Source: Bathymodiolus brooksi (Eukaryota > Mollusca > Bivalvia > Mytilida > Modiolidae). Taken from it: DNA of 64,000 nt. This document shows, one piece after another, positions 15,101 through 30,700 of the stretch. The notes below the pieces were generated by a model. The model was not told the origin of the DNA. It searched no databases and worked only from the letters and a program-made list of their open reading frames with translations. Location: positions 34,953,804 through 35,017,803 of the forward strand of contig OY804579.1 in assembly GCA_963680875.1 (NCBI GenBank). Direction: 5' to 3'. Position numbers and translations under genes: made by a program. The stretch's first letter is position 1. Every line of letters begins with the position of its first letter.

Positions 15101-18100
15101 ACAAACCGTCATAATCTTCAGCTATATAGAAAAACCGTCATAATCTTTAGCTATATAGCCAAACCGTCATAATCTTCAGCTATATAGCCAAACCGTCATA
15201 ATCTTCAGCTATATAGACAAACCGTCATAATCTTCAACTATATAGCCAAACCGTCATAATCTTCAGCTATATAGCCAAACCGTCATAATCTTCAGCTATA
15301 TAGCCAAACATTCATAATCTTCAGCTATATAGCTAAACCATCATAATCTTCAGCTATATAGTCAAACCGTCATAATCTTCAGCTATATAGACAAACTGTC
15401 ATAATCTTCAGCTATATAGCCAAACCGTCATAATCTTCAGCTTTATAGACAAAACGTCAAAATCTTCAGCTATATAGACAAACTGTCATAATCTTCAGCT
15501 ATATAGTCAAACCATCATAATCTTCATCTAAATAGCCAAACCATCATAATCTTCAGCTATATAGTCAAACCATCATAATATTCAGCTATATAGCCAAGCC
15601 GACATAATCTTCAGCTATATAGTCAAACCATCATAATCTTCAGCTATATAGACAAATTGTCATAATCTTCAGCTATATAGTCAAACCATCATAATCTTCA
15701 GCTAAATAGACAAACCATCATAATCTTCAGCTATATAGTCAAACCATCATAATCTTCAGCTATATAGTCAAACCGTCATAATCTTCAGCTATATAGTCAA
15801 ACCGTCATAATCTTCAGCTATATAGAAAAACCATCATAATCTTCAGCTATATAGACAAACCATCATAATCTTCAGCTATATAGTCAAACCATCATAATCT
15901 TCAGCTATATAACCAAACCGTCATAATCTTCAGCTATATAGCCAAACCATCATAATCTTCAGCTATATAGCCAAATCGTCATAATCTTCAGCTATATAGA
16001 AAAACCGTCATAATCTTCAGCTATATAGCCAAACCGTCATAATCTTCAGCTATATAGCCAAACCGTCATAATCTTCAGCTATATAGACAAACCGTCATAA
16101 TCTTCAGCTATATAGCCAAACCGTCATAATCTTCAGCTATATAGCCAAACCGTCATAATCTTCAGCTATATAGCCAAACATTCATAATCTTCAGATATAT
16201 AGCCAAACATTCATAATCTTCAGCTATATAGATAAACCATCATAATCTTCAGCAATATAATCAAACCGTCATAATCTTCAGCTATATAGCCAAACCGTCA
16301 TAATCTTCAGCTATATAGCCAAGCCGTCATAATCTTCAGCTATATAGTCAAGCCATCATAATCTTCAGCTATATAGCCAACCAGTCATAATCTTCAGCTA
16401 TATAGTCAAACCGTTATAATCGTCAGCTATATAGTCAAACCGTCATAATCTTCAGCTATATAGCCAAACCATCATAATCTTCAGCTATATAGACAAAATG
16501 TCATAATCTTCAGCTATATAGTCAAACCGTCATAATCTTCAGCTATATAGACAAACCATCATAATCTTCAGCTATATAGACAAACCATCATAATCTTCAG
16601 CTATATAGTCAAACCATCATAATCTTCAGCTATATAACCAAACCGTCATAATCTTCAGCTATATAGACAAACCATCATAATCTTCAGCTATATAGCCAAA
16701 CCGTCATAATCTTCAGCTATATAGCTAAACATTCATAATCTTCAGCTATATAGCTAAACCATCATAATCTTCAGCTATATAGTCAAACCGTCATAACCTT
16801 CAGCTATATAGCCAAACCATCATAATCTTCAGCTATATAGCCAAGCCGTCATAATCTTCAGCTATATAGTCAAACCATCATAATCTTCTGCTATATAGCC
16901 AACCAGTCATAATCTTCAGCTATATAGACAAACCGTCATAATCTTCAGCTATATAGTCAAACCGTCATAATCCTCAGCTATATAGTCAAACCGTCATAAT
17001 CTTCAGCTATATAGCCAAACCATCATAATCTTCAGCTATATAGATAAAATGTTATAATCTTCAGCTATATAGTCAAACCATCATAATCTTCAGCTATATA
17101 GCCAAACCATCATAATCTTCAGCTATATAGACAAACCGTCATAATCTTCAGCTATATAGACAAACCGTCATAATCTTCAGCTATATAGTCAAACCGTCAT
17201 AATCTTCAGCTATATAGTCAAACCATCATAATCTTCAACTATATAGCCAAACCACCATAATCTTCAGCTATCTAACCAAACCGTCATAATCTTCAGCTAT
17301 ATAACCAAACTGTCATAATCTTCAGCTATATAGCCAAACCGTCAAAATCTTCAGCTATATAGACAAACCGTCATAATCTTCAGCTATATAGCCAAACCGT
17401 CATAATCTTCAGCTATATAGCCAAACCGTCATAATCTTCAGCTATATAGGCAAGCATTCATAATCTTCAGCTATATAGCCAAACCATCATAATCTTCAGC
17501 TATATAGTCAAACCGTCATAATCTTCAGTTTTATAGCCAAGCCATCATAATCTTCAGCTATATAGCCAAGCCGTCATAATCTTCAGCTATATGGTCAAAC
17601 CATCATAATCTTCAGCTATATAGCCAACCCGTCATAATCTTCAGCTATATAGCCAAACCGTCATAATCTTCAGCTCTATAGTCAAACCGTCATATTCTTC
17701 AGCTTTATAGTCAAACCGTCATAATCTTCAGCTATATAGCCAAACCGTCATAATCTTCAGCTATATAGCCAAACCACCATAATCTTCAGCTATATAGCCA
17801 AACCGTCATATTCTTCAGCTATATAGACAAACCGTCGTAATCTTCAGCTATATAGACAAACCGTCATAATCTTCAGCTATATAGCCAAACATTCATAATC
17901 TTCAGCTATATAGTCAAACCATCATAATCTTCAGCTATATAGCCAAACATTCATAATCTTCAGCTAAATAGCCAAACATTCATAATCTTCAGCTATATAG
18001 CTAAACCATCATAATCTTCAGCTATATAGTCAAACCGTCATAATCTTCAGATATATAGCCAAACCATCATAATATTCAGCTATATAGCCAAGCCGTCATA

Positions 18101-19189
18101 ATCTTCAGCTATATAGTCAAACCATCATAATCTTCAGCTATATAGACAAATTGTCATAATCTTCAGCTATATAGTCAAACCATCATAATCTTCAGCTAAA
18201 TAGACAAACCATCATAATTTTCAGCTATATAGTCAAACCATCATAATCTTCAGCTATATAGTCAAACGTCATAATCTTCAGCTATATAGTCAAATCGTCA
18301 TAATCTTCAGCTATATAGAAAAACCATCATAATCTTCAGCTATATAGAAAAACCATCATAATCTTCAGCTATATAGTCAAACCATCATAATCTTCAGCTA
18401 TATAACCAAACCGTCATAATCTTCAGCTATATAGACAAACCATCATAATCTTCAGCTATATAGCCAAATCGTCATAATCTTCAGCTATATAGAAAAACTG
18501 TCATAATCTTCAGCTATATAGCCAAACCGTCATATTCTTCAGCTATATAGCTAAACCGTCATAATCTTCAGCTATATAGACAAACCGTCATAATCTTCAG
18601 CTATATAGCCAAACCGTCATAATCTTCAGCTATATAGCCAAACCGTCATAATCTTCAGCTATATAGCCAAACCATCATAATCTTCAGCTATATAGCCTAA
18701 CATTCATAATCTTCAGCTATATAGCTAAACCATCATAATCTTCAGCTATATAGTCAAACCGTCATAATCTTCAGCTATATAGCCAAACCGTCATAATCTT
18801 CAGCTATATAATCAAACCATCATAATCTTCAGCTATATAGCCAACCAGTCATAATCTTCAGCTATATAGCCAAACGTCATAATCTTCAGCTATATAGTCA
18901 AACCGTCATAATCTTCAGCTATATAGTCAAACCGTCATAATCTTCAGCTATATAGCCAAACCATCATAATATTCAGCTATATAGACAAAATGTCATAATC
19001 TTCAGCTATATAGTCAAACCGTCATAATCTTCAGCTATATAGACAAACCATCATAATCTTCAGCTATATAGACAAACCATCATAATCTTCAGCTATATAG
19101 TTAAACCATCATAATCTTCAGCTATATAACCAAACCGTCATAATCTTCAGCTATATAGACAAACCATCATAATCTTCAGCTATATAGCC

Positions 19190-20530
19190 AAACCGTCATA
19201 ACCTTCAGCTATATAGAAAAACCGTCATAATCTTCAGCTATATAGCCAAACCGTCATAATCTTCAGCTATATAGCCAAACCGTCATAATCTTCAGCTATA
19301 TAGACAAACCGTCATAATCTTCAGCTATATAGCCAAACCATCATAATCTTCAGCTGTATAGCCAATCCGTCATAATCTTCAGCTATATAGCCAAACATTC
19401 ATAATCTTCAGCTATATAGCCAAACATTCATAATCTTCAGCTATATAGCTAAACCATCATAATCTTCAGCTATATAGTCAAACCGTCATAATCTTCAGCT
19501 ATATAGCCAAACCATCATAATCTACAGCTATATAGCCAAGCCGTCATAATCTTCAGCTATATAGTCAAACCATCATAATCTTCTGCTATATAGCCAACCA
19601 GTCATAATCTTCAGCTATATAGCCAAACCGTCATAATCTTCGGCTATATAGTCAAACCGTCATAATCCTCAGCTATATAGTCAAACCATCATAATCTTCA
19701 GCTATATAGCCAAACCATCATAATCTTCAGCTATATAGACAAAATGTTATAATCTTCAGCTATATAGTCAAACCATCATAATCTTCAGCTATATAGCCAA
19801 ACCATCATAATCTTCAGCTATATAGACAAACCGTCATAATCTTCAGCTATATAGACAAACCATCATAATCTTCAGCTATATAGCCAAACCGTCATAACCT
19901 TCAGCTATATAGAAAAACCGTCATAATCTTCAGCTATATAGCCAAACCGTCATAATCTTCAGCTATATAGCCAAACCGTCATAATCTTCAGCTATATAGA
20001 CAAACCGTCATAATCTTCAGCTATATAGCCAAACCATCATAATCTTCAGCTGTATAGCCAATCCGTCATAATCTTCAGCTATATAGCCAAACATTCATAA
20101 TCTTCAGCTATATAGCCAAACATTCATAATCTTCAGCTATATAGCTAAACCATCATAATCTTCAGCTATATAGTCAAACCGTCATAATCTTCAGCTATAT
20201 AGCCAAACCATCATAGTCTACAGCTATATAGCCAAGCCGTCATAATCTTCAGCTATATAGTCAAACCATCATAATCTTCTGCTATATAGCCAACCAGTCA
20301 TAATCTTCAGCTATATAGCCAAACCGTCATAATCTTCGGCTATATAGTCAAACCGTCATAATCCTCAGCTATATAGTCAAACCATCATAATCTTCAGCTA
20401 TATAGCCAAACCATCATAATCTTCAGCTATATAGACAAAATGTTATAATCTTCAGCTATATAGTCAAACCATCATAATCTTCAGCTATATAGCCAAACCA
20501 TCATAATCTTCAGCTATATAGGCAAACCGT
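19190..20530. repeat. Higher-order repeat, 24 monomers (696 bp), two copies
   Basis: The variant cagctgtatagccaatccg appears at 19,351 and 20,047, 696 bp or 24 monomers apart. It is preceded both times by cataaccttc followed by a gaaaaaccg monomer, and followed by catcataatctac-type, cttctgctat and cttcggctat variants. Confidence 0.8.
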
Positions 20531-21399
20531 CATAATCTTCAGCTATATACACAAACCGTCATAATCTTCAGCTATATAGTCAAACCGTCATAATCTTCAG
20601 CTATATAGTCAAACCATCATAATCTTCAGCTATATAGCCAAACCACCATAATCTTCAGCTATATAGTCAAACCATCATAATATTGAGATATATAGCCAAA
20701 CCATCATAATATTCAGCTATATAGCCAAGCCGTCATAATCTTCAGCTATATAGTCAAACCATCATAATCTTCAGCTATATAGACAAATTGTCATAATCTT
20801 CAGCTATATAGTCAAACCATCATAATCTTCAGCTAAATAGACAAACCATCATAATCTTCAGCTATATAGTCAAACCATCATAATCTTCAGCTATATAGTC
20901 AAACCGTCATAATCTTCAGCTATATATTCAAACCGTCATAATCTTCAGCTTTATAGAAAAACCATCATAATCTTCAGCTATATAGACAAACCATCATAAT
21001 CTTCAGCTATATAGTCAAACCATCATAATCTTCAGCTATATAACCAAACCGTCATAATCTTCAGCTATATAGACAAACCATCATAATCTTCAGCTATATA
21101 GCCAAATCGTCATAATCTTCAGCTATATAGAAAAACCGTCATAATCTTCAGCTATATAGCCAAACCGTCATAATCTTCAGCTATATAGCCAAACCGTCAT
21201 AATCTTCAGCTATATAGACAAACCGTCATAATCTTCAGCTATATAGCCAAACCGTCATAATCTTCAGCTATATAGCCAAACCGTCATAATCTTCAGCTAT
21301 ATAGCCAAACATTCATAATCTTCAGCTATATAGCTAAACCATCATAATCTTCAGCTATATAGTCAAACCGTCATAATCTTCAGCTATATAGCCAAACCG

Positions 21400-24300
21400 T
21401 CATAATCTTCAGCTATATAGCCAAACCACCATAATCTTCAGCTATATAACCAAACCGTCATAATCTTCAGCTATATAACCAAACTGTCATAATCTTCAGC
21501 TATATAGCCAAACCGTCAAAATCTTCAGCTATATAGACAAACCGTCATAATCTTCAGCTATATAGCCAAACCGTCATAATCTTCAGCTGTATAGCCAAAC
21601 CGTCATAATCTTCAGCTATATAGGCAAGCATTCATAATCTTCAGCTATATAGCCAAACCATCATAATCTTCAGCTATATAGTCAAACAGTCATAATCTTC
21701 AGTTTTATAGCCAAGCCATCATAATCTTCAGCTATATAGCCAAGCCGTCATCATCTTCAGCTATATAGTCAAACCATCATAATCTTCAGCTATATAGTCA
21801 AACCGTCATATTCTTCAGCTATATAGTCAAACCGTCATAATCTTCAGCTATATAGCCAAACCACCATAATCTTCAGCTATATAGCCAAACCGTCATATTC
21901 TTCAGCTATATAGACAAACCGTCGTAATCTTCAGCTATATAGACAAACCGTCATAATCTTCAGCTATATAGCCAAACATTCATAATCTTCAGCTATATAG
22001 TCAAACCATCATAATCTTCAGCTATATAGCCAAACATTCATAATCTTCAGCTAAATAGCCAAACATTTATAATCTTCAGCTATATAGCTAAACCATCATA
22101 ATCTTCAGCTATATAGTCAAACCGTCATAATCTTCAGATATATAGCCAAACCATCATAATATTCAGCTATATAGCCAAGCCGTCATAATCTTCAGCTATA
22201 TAGTTAAACCATCATAATCTTCAGCTATATAGACAAATTGTCATAATCTTCAGCTATATAGTCAAACCATCATAATCTTCAGCTAAATAGACAAACCATC
22301 ATAATCTTCAGCTATATAGTCAAACCATCATAATCTTCAGCTATATAGTCAAACCGTCATAATCTTCAGTTATATAGTCAAACCGTCATAATCTTCAGCT
22401 ATATAGAAAAACCATCATAATCTTCAGCTATATAGACAAACCATCATAATCTTCAGCTATATAGTCAAACCATCATAATCTTCAGCTATATAACCAAACC
22501 GTCATAATCTTCAGCTATATAGACAAACCATCATAATCTTCAGCTATATAGCCAAATCGTCATAATCTTCAGCTATATAGAAAAACCGTCATAATCTTCA
22601 GCTATATAGCCAAACCGTCATAATCTTCAGCTATATAGTCAAACCATCATAATCTTCTTCTATATAGCCAACCAGTCATAATCTTCAGCTATATAGCCAA
22701 ACCGTCATAATCTTCAGCTATATAGTCAAACCGTCATAATCTTCAGCTATATAGACAAAATGTTATAATCTTCAGCTATATAGTCAAACCATCATAATCT
22801 TCAGCTATATAGCCAAACCATCATAATCTTCAGCTATATAGACAAACCGTCATAATCTTCAGCTATATAGACAAACCGTCATAATCTTCAGCTATATAGT
22901 CAAACCGTCATAATCTTCAGCTATATAGTCAAACCATCATAATCTTCAGCTATATAGCCAAACCACCATAATCTTCAGCTATATAACCAAACCGTCATAA
23001 TATTCAGCTATATAACCAAACTGTCATAATCTTCAGCTATATAGCCAAACCGTCAAAATCTTCAGCTATATAGACAAACCGTCATACTCTTCAGCTATAT
23101 AGCCAAACCGTCATAATCTTCAGCTATATAGCCAAACCGTCATAATCTTCAGCTATATAGGCAAGCATTCATAATCTTCAGCTATATAGCCAAACCATCA
23201 TAATCTTCAGCTATATAGTCAAACCGTCATAATCTTCAGTTTTATAGCCAAGCCATCATAATCTTCAGCTATATAGCCAAGCCGTCATAATCTTCAGCTA
23301 TATAGTCAAACCATCATAATCTTCAGCTATATAGCCAACCCGTCATAATCTTCAGCTATATAGTCAAACTGTCATATTCTTCAGCTATATAGTCAAAACG
23401 TCATAATCTTCAGCTATATAGCCAAACCGTCATAATCTTCAGCTATATAGCCAAACCACCATAATCTTCAGCTATATAGCCAAACCGTCATATTCTTCAG
23501 CTATATAGACAAACCGTCGTAATCTTCAGCTATATAGACAAACCGTCATAATCTTCTGCTATATAGCCAAACATTCATAATCTTTAGCTATATAGTCAAA
23601 CCATCATAATCTTCAGCTATATAGCCAAACATTCATAATCTTCAGCTAAATAGCCAAACATTCATAATCTTCAGCTATATAGCTAAACATCATAATCTTC
23701 AGCTATATAGTCAAACCGTCATAATCTTCAGATATATAGCCAAACCATCATAATATTCAGCTATATAGCCAAGCCGTCATAATATTCAGCTATATAGTTA
23801 AACCATCATAATCTTCAGCTATATAGACAAATTGTCATAATCTTCAGCTATATAGTCAAACCATCATAATATTCAGCTAAATAGACAAACCATCATAATC
23901 TTCAGCTATATAGTCAAACCATCATAATCTTCATCTATATAGTCAAACCGTCATAATCTTCAGCTATATAGTCAAACCGTCATAATATTCAGCTATATAG
24001 AAAAACCATCATAATCTTCAGCTATATAGACAAACCATCATAATCTTCAGCTATATAGTCAAACCATCATAATCTTCAGCTATATAACCAAACCGTCATA
24101 ATCTTCAGCTATATAGACAAACCATCATAATCTTCAGCTATATAGCCAAATCGTCTTAATCTTCAGCTATATAGAAAAACCGTCATAATCTTCAGCTATA
24201 TAGCCAAACCGTCATAATCTTCAGCTATATAGCCAAGCCGTCATAATCTTCAGCTATATAGTCAAACCATCATAATCTTCAGCTATATAGACAAATTGTC

Positions 24301-27300
24301 ATAATCTTCAGCTATATAGTCAAACCATCATAATCTTCAGCTAAATAGACAAACCATCATAATCTTCAGCTATATAGTCAAACCATCATAATCATCAGCT
24401 ATATAGTCAAACCGTCATAATCTTCAGCTATATATTCAAACCATCATAATCTTCAGCTATATAGAAAAACCATCATAATCTTCAGCTATATAGACAAACC
24501 ATCATAATCTTCAGCTATATAGTCAAACCATCATAATCTTCAGCTATATAACCAAACCGTCATAATCTTCAGCTATATAGACAAACCATCATAATCTTCA
24601 GCTATATAGCCAAATCGTCATAATCTTCAGCTATATAGAAAAACCGTCATAATCTTCAGCTATATAGCCAAACCGTCATAATCTTCAGCTATATAGCCAA
24701 ACCGTCATAATCTTCAGCTATATAGACAAACCGTCATAATCTTCAGCTATATAGCCAAACCGTCATAATCTTCAGCTATATAGCCAAACCGTCATAATCT
24801 TCAGCTATATAGCCAAACATTCATAATCTTCAGCTATATAGCTAAACCATCATAATCTTCAGCTATATAGTCAAACCGTCATAATCTTCAGCTATATAGC
24901 CAAACCGTCATAATCTTCAGCTATATAGCCAAACCACCATAATCTTCAGCTATATAACCAAACCGTCATAATCTTCAGCTATATAACCAAACTGTCATAA
25001 TCTTCAGCTATATAGCCAAACCGTCAAAATCTTCAGCTATATAGACAAACCGTCATAATCTTCAGCTATATAGCCAAACCGTCATAATCTTCAGCTATAT
25101 AGCCAAACCGTCATAATCTTCAGCTATATAGGCAAGCATTCATAATCTTCAGCTATATAGCCAAACCATCATAATCTTCAGCTATATAGTCAAACAGTCA
25201 TAATCTTCAGTTTTATAGCCAAGCCATCATAATCTTCAGCTATATAGCCAAGCCGTCATCATCTTCAGCTATATAGTCAAACCATCATAATCTTCAGCTA
25301 TATAGCCAACCCGTCATAATCTTCAGCTATATAGCCAAACCGTCATAATCTTCAGCTATATAGTCAAACCGTCATATTCTTCAGCTATATAGTCAAACCG
25401 TCATAATCTTCAGCTATATAGCCAAACTGTCATAATCTTCAGCTATATAGCCAAACCACCATAATCTTCAGCTATATAGCCAAACCGTCATATTCTTCAG
25501 CTATATAGACAAACCGTCGTAATCTTCAGCTATATAGACAAACCGTCATAATCTTCAGCTATATAGCCAAACATTCATAATCTTCAGCTATATAGTCAAA
25601 CCATCATAATCTTCAGCTATATAGCCAAACATTCATAATCTTCAGCTAAATAGCCAAACATTTATAATCTTCAGCTATATAGCTAAACCATCATAATCTT
25701 CAGCTATATAGTCAAACCGTCATAATCTTCAGATATATAGCCAAACCATCATAATATTCAGCTATATAGCCAAGCCGTCATAATCTTCAGCTATATAGTT
25801 AAACCATCATAATCTTCAGCTATATAGACAAATTGTCATAATCTTCAGCTATATAGTCAAACCATCATAATCTTCAGCTAAATAGACAAACCATCATAAT
25901 CTTCAGCTATATAGTCAAACCATCATAATCTTCAGTTATATAGTCAAACCGTCATAATCTTCAGCTATATAGAAAAACCATCATAATCTTCAGCTATATA
26001 GACAAACCATCATAATCTTCAGCTATATAGTCAAACCATCATAATCTTCAGCTATATAACCAAACCGTCATAATCTTCAGCTATATAGACAAACCATCAT
26101 AATCTTCAGCTATATAGCCAAATCGTCATAATCTTCAGCTATATAGAAAAACCATCATAATCTTCTGCTATATAGCCAACCAGTCATAATCTTCAGCTAT
26201 ATAGCCAAACCGTCATAATCTTCAGCTATATAGCCAAACCGTCATAATCTTCAGCTATATAGCCAAACCGTCATAATCTTCAGCTATATAGTCAAACCGT
26301 CATAATCTTCAGCTATATAGACAAAATGTTATAATCTTCAGCTATATAGTCAAACCATCATAATCTTCAGCTATATAGCCAAACCATCATAATCTTCAGC
26401 TATATAGACAAACCGTCATAATCTTCAGCTATATAGACAAACCGTCATAATCTTCAGCTATATAGTCAAACCGTCATAATCTTCAGCTATATAGTCAAAC
26501 CATCATAATCTTCAGCTATATAGCCAAACCACCATAATCTTCAGCTATATAACCAAACCGTCATAATATTCAGCTATATAACCAAACTGTCATAATCTTC
26601 AGCTATATAGCCAAACCGTCAAAATCTTCAGCTATATAGACAAACCGTCATACTCTTCAGCTATATAGCCAAACCGTCATAATCTTCAGCTATATAGCCA
26701 AACCGTCATAATCTTCAGCTATATAGGCAAGCATTCATAATCTTCAGCTATATAGCCAAACCATCATAATCTTCAGCTATATAGTCAAACCGTCATAATC
26801 TTCAGTTTTATAGCCAAGCCATCATAATCTTCAGCTATATAGCCAAGCCGTCATAATCTTCAGCTATATAGTCAAACCATCATAATCTTCAGCTATATAG
26901 CCAACCCGTCATAATCTTCAGCTATATAGTCAAACTGTCATATTCTTCAGCTATATAGTCAAAACGTCATAATCTTCAGCTATATAGCCAAACCGTCATA
27001 ATCTTCAGCTATATAGCCAAACCACCATAATCTTCAGCTATATAGCCAAACCGTCATATTCTTCAGCTATATAGACAAACCGTCGTAATCTTCAGCTATA
27101 TAGACAAACCGTCATAATCTTCTGCTATATAGCCAAACATTCATAATCTTTAGCTATATAGTCAAACCATCATAATCTTCAGCTATATAGCCAAACATTC
27201 ATAATCTTCAGCTAAATAGCCAAACATTCATAATCTTCAGCTATATAGCTAAACATCATAATCTTCAGCTATATAGTCAAACCGTCATAATCTTCAGATA

Positions 27301-27750
27301 TATAGCCAAACCATCATAATATTCAGCTATATAGCCAAGCCGTCATAATATTCAGCTATATAGTTAAACCATCATAATCTTCAGCTATATAGACAAATTG
27401 TCATAATCTTCAGCTATATAGTCAAACCATCATAATATTCAGCTAAATAGACAAACCATCATAATCTTCAGCTATATAGTCAAACCATCATAATCTTCAT
27501 CTATATAGTCAAACCGTCATAATCTTCAGCTATATAGTCAAACCGTCATAATATTCAGCTATATAGAAAAACCATCATAATCTTCAGCTATACAGACAAA
27601 CCATCATAATCTTCAGCTATATAGTCAAACCATCATAATCTTCAGCTATATAACCAAACCGTCATAATCTTCAGCTATATAGACAAACCATCATAATCTT
27701 CAGCTATATAGCCAAATCGTCTTAATCTTCAGCCCTATAGAAAAACCGTC
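21400..27750. repeat. About 3.5-kb internal duplication of the satellite
   Basis: Marker variants are repeated at long range. The agttttatag monomers at 21,701 and 23,238 reappear at 25,209 and 26,804, and tcgtcttaat at 24,151 reappears at 27,717. Spacings are 3,508 bp in the left part and 3,566 bp in the right part, a difference of two monomers. This suggests one large duplication followed by a small gain or loss. Another agttttatag near 30,252 hints at further copies. Confidence 0.75.
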
Positions 27751-30700
27751 ATAATCTTCAGCTATATAGCCAAACCGTCATAATCTTCAGCTATATAGCC
27801 AAACCGTCATAATCTTCAGCTATATAGACAAACCGTCATAATCTTCAGCTTTATAGCCAAACATTCATAATCTTTAGCTATATAGTCAAACCATCATAAT
27901 CTTCAGCTATATAGCCAAACATTCATAATCTTCAGCTAAATAGCCAAACCATCATAATCTTCAGCTATATAGCCAAACATTCATAATCTTCAGCTAAATA
28001 GCCAAACATTCATAATCTTCAGCTATATAGCTAAACCATCATAATCTTCAGCTATATAGTCAAACCTTCATAATCTTCAGATATATAGCCAAACCATCAT
28101 AATATTCAGCTATATAGCCAAGCCGTCATAATCTTCAGTTATATAGTCAAACCATCATAATCTTCAGCTATATAGACAAATTGTCATAATCTTCAGCTAT
28201 ATAGTCAAACCATCATAATCTTCAGCTAAATAGACAAACCATCATAATCTTCAGCTATATAGTCAAACCATCATAATCTTCATCTATATAGTCAAACCGT
28301 CATAATCTTCAGCTATATAGTCAAACCGTCATAATCTTCAGCTATATAGAAAAACCATCATAATCTTCAGCTATATAGACAAACCATCATAATCTTCAGC
28401 TATATAGTCAAACCATCATAATCTTCAGCTATATAACCAAACCGTCATAATCTTCAGCTATATAGACAAACCATCATAATCTTCAGCTATATAGCCAAAT
28501 CGTCATAATCTTCAGCTATATAGAAAAACCGTCATAATCTTCAGCTATATAGCCAAAGCGTCATAATCTTCAGCTATATAGCCAAACATTCATAATCTTC
28601 AGCTATATAGACAAACCGTCATAATCTTCAGCTATATAGCCAAACCGTCATAATCTTCAGCTATATAGCCAAACCGTCATAATCTTCAGCTATATAGCCA
28701 AACATTCATAATCTTCAGCTATATAGCCAAACATTCATAATCTTCAGCTATATAGCTAAACCATCATAATCTTCAGCTATATAGTCAAACCGTCATAATC
28801 TTCAGCTATATAGCCAAACTGTCATAATCTTCAGCTATATAGCCAAGCCGTCATAATCTTCAGCTATATAGTCAAACCATCATAATCTTCAGCTATATAG
28901 CCAACCAGTCATAATCTTCAGCTATATAGCCAAACCGTCATAATCTTCAGCTATATAGTCAAACCGTCATAATCTTCAGCTATATAGTCAAACCGTCATA
29001 ATCTTCAGCTATATAGCCAAACCATCATAATCTTCAGCTATATAGACAAAATGTCATAATCTTCAGCTATATAGTCAAACGTCATAATCTTCAGCTATAT
29101 AGACAAACCATCATAATCTTCAGCTATATAGACAAACCATCATAATCTTCAGCTATATAGTCAAACCATCATAATCTTCAGCTATATAACCAAACCGTCA
29201 TAATCTTCAGCTATATAGACAAACCATCATAATCTTCAGCTATATAGCCAAACCGTCATAACCTTCAGCTATATAGAAAAACCGTCATAATCTTCAGCTA
29301 TATAGCCAAACCGTCATAATCTTCAGCTATATAGCCAAACCATCATAATCTTCAGCTATATAGACAAACCGTCATAATCTTCAGCTATATAGCCAAACCG
29401 TCATAATCTTCAGCTATATAGCCAATCCGTCATAATCTTCAGCTATATAGCCAAACATTCATAATCTTCAGCTATATAGCCAAACATTCATAATCTTCAG
29501 CTATATAGCTAAACCATCATAATCTTCAGCTATATAGTCAAACCGTCATAATCTTCAGCTATATAGCCAAACCATCATAATCTTCAGCTATATAGCCAAG
29601 CCGTCATAATCTTCAGCTATATAGTCAAACCATCATAATCTTCTGCTATATAGCCAACCAGTCATAATCTTCAGCTATATAGCCAAACCGTCATAATCTT
29701 CAGCTATATAGTCAAACCGTCATAATCCTCAGCTATATAGTCAAACCGTCATAATCTTCAGCTATATAGCCAAACCATCATAATCTTCAGCTATATAGAC
29801 AAATGTTATAATCTTCAGCTATATAGTCAAACCATCATAATCTTCAGCTATATAGCCAAACCATCATAATCTTCAGCTATATAGACAAACCGTCATAATC
29901 TTCAGCTATATAGACAAACCGTCATAATCTTCAGCTATATAGTCAAACCGTCATAATCTTCAGCTAAATAGTCAAACCATCATAATCTTCAGCTATATAG
30001 CCAAACCACCATAATCTTCAGCTATATAACCAAACCGTCATAATCTTCAGCTATATAACCAAACTGTCATAATCTTCAGCTATATAGCCAAACCGTCAAA
30101 ATCTTCAGCTATATAGACAAACCGTCATAATCTTCAGCTATATAGCCAAACCGTCATAATCTTCAGCTATATAGGCAAGCATTCATAATCTTCAGCTATA
30201 TAGCCAAACCATCATAATCTTCAGCTATATAGTCAAACCGTCATAATCTTCAGTTTTATAGCCAAGCCATCATAATCTTCAGCTATATAGCCAAGCCGTC
30301 ATAATCTTCAGCTATATAGTCAAACCATCATAATCTTCAGCTATATAGCCAACCCGTCATAATCTTCAGCTATATAGCCAAACCGTCATAATCTTCAGCT
30401 ATATAGTCAAACCATCATATTCTTCAGCTATATAGTCAAACCGTCATAATCTTCAGCTATATAGCCAAACCGTCATAATCTTCAGCTATATAGCCAAACC
30501 ACCATAATCTTCAGCTATATAGCCAAGCCGTCATATTCTTCAGCTATATAGACAAACCGTCGTAATCTTCAGCTATATAGACAAACCGTCATAATCTTCA
30601 GCTATATAGCCAAACATTCATAATCTTCAGCTTTATAGTCAAACCATCATAATCTTCAGCTAAATAGACAAACCATCATAATCTTCAGCTATATAGTCAA

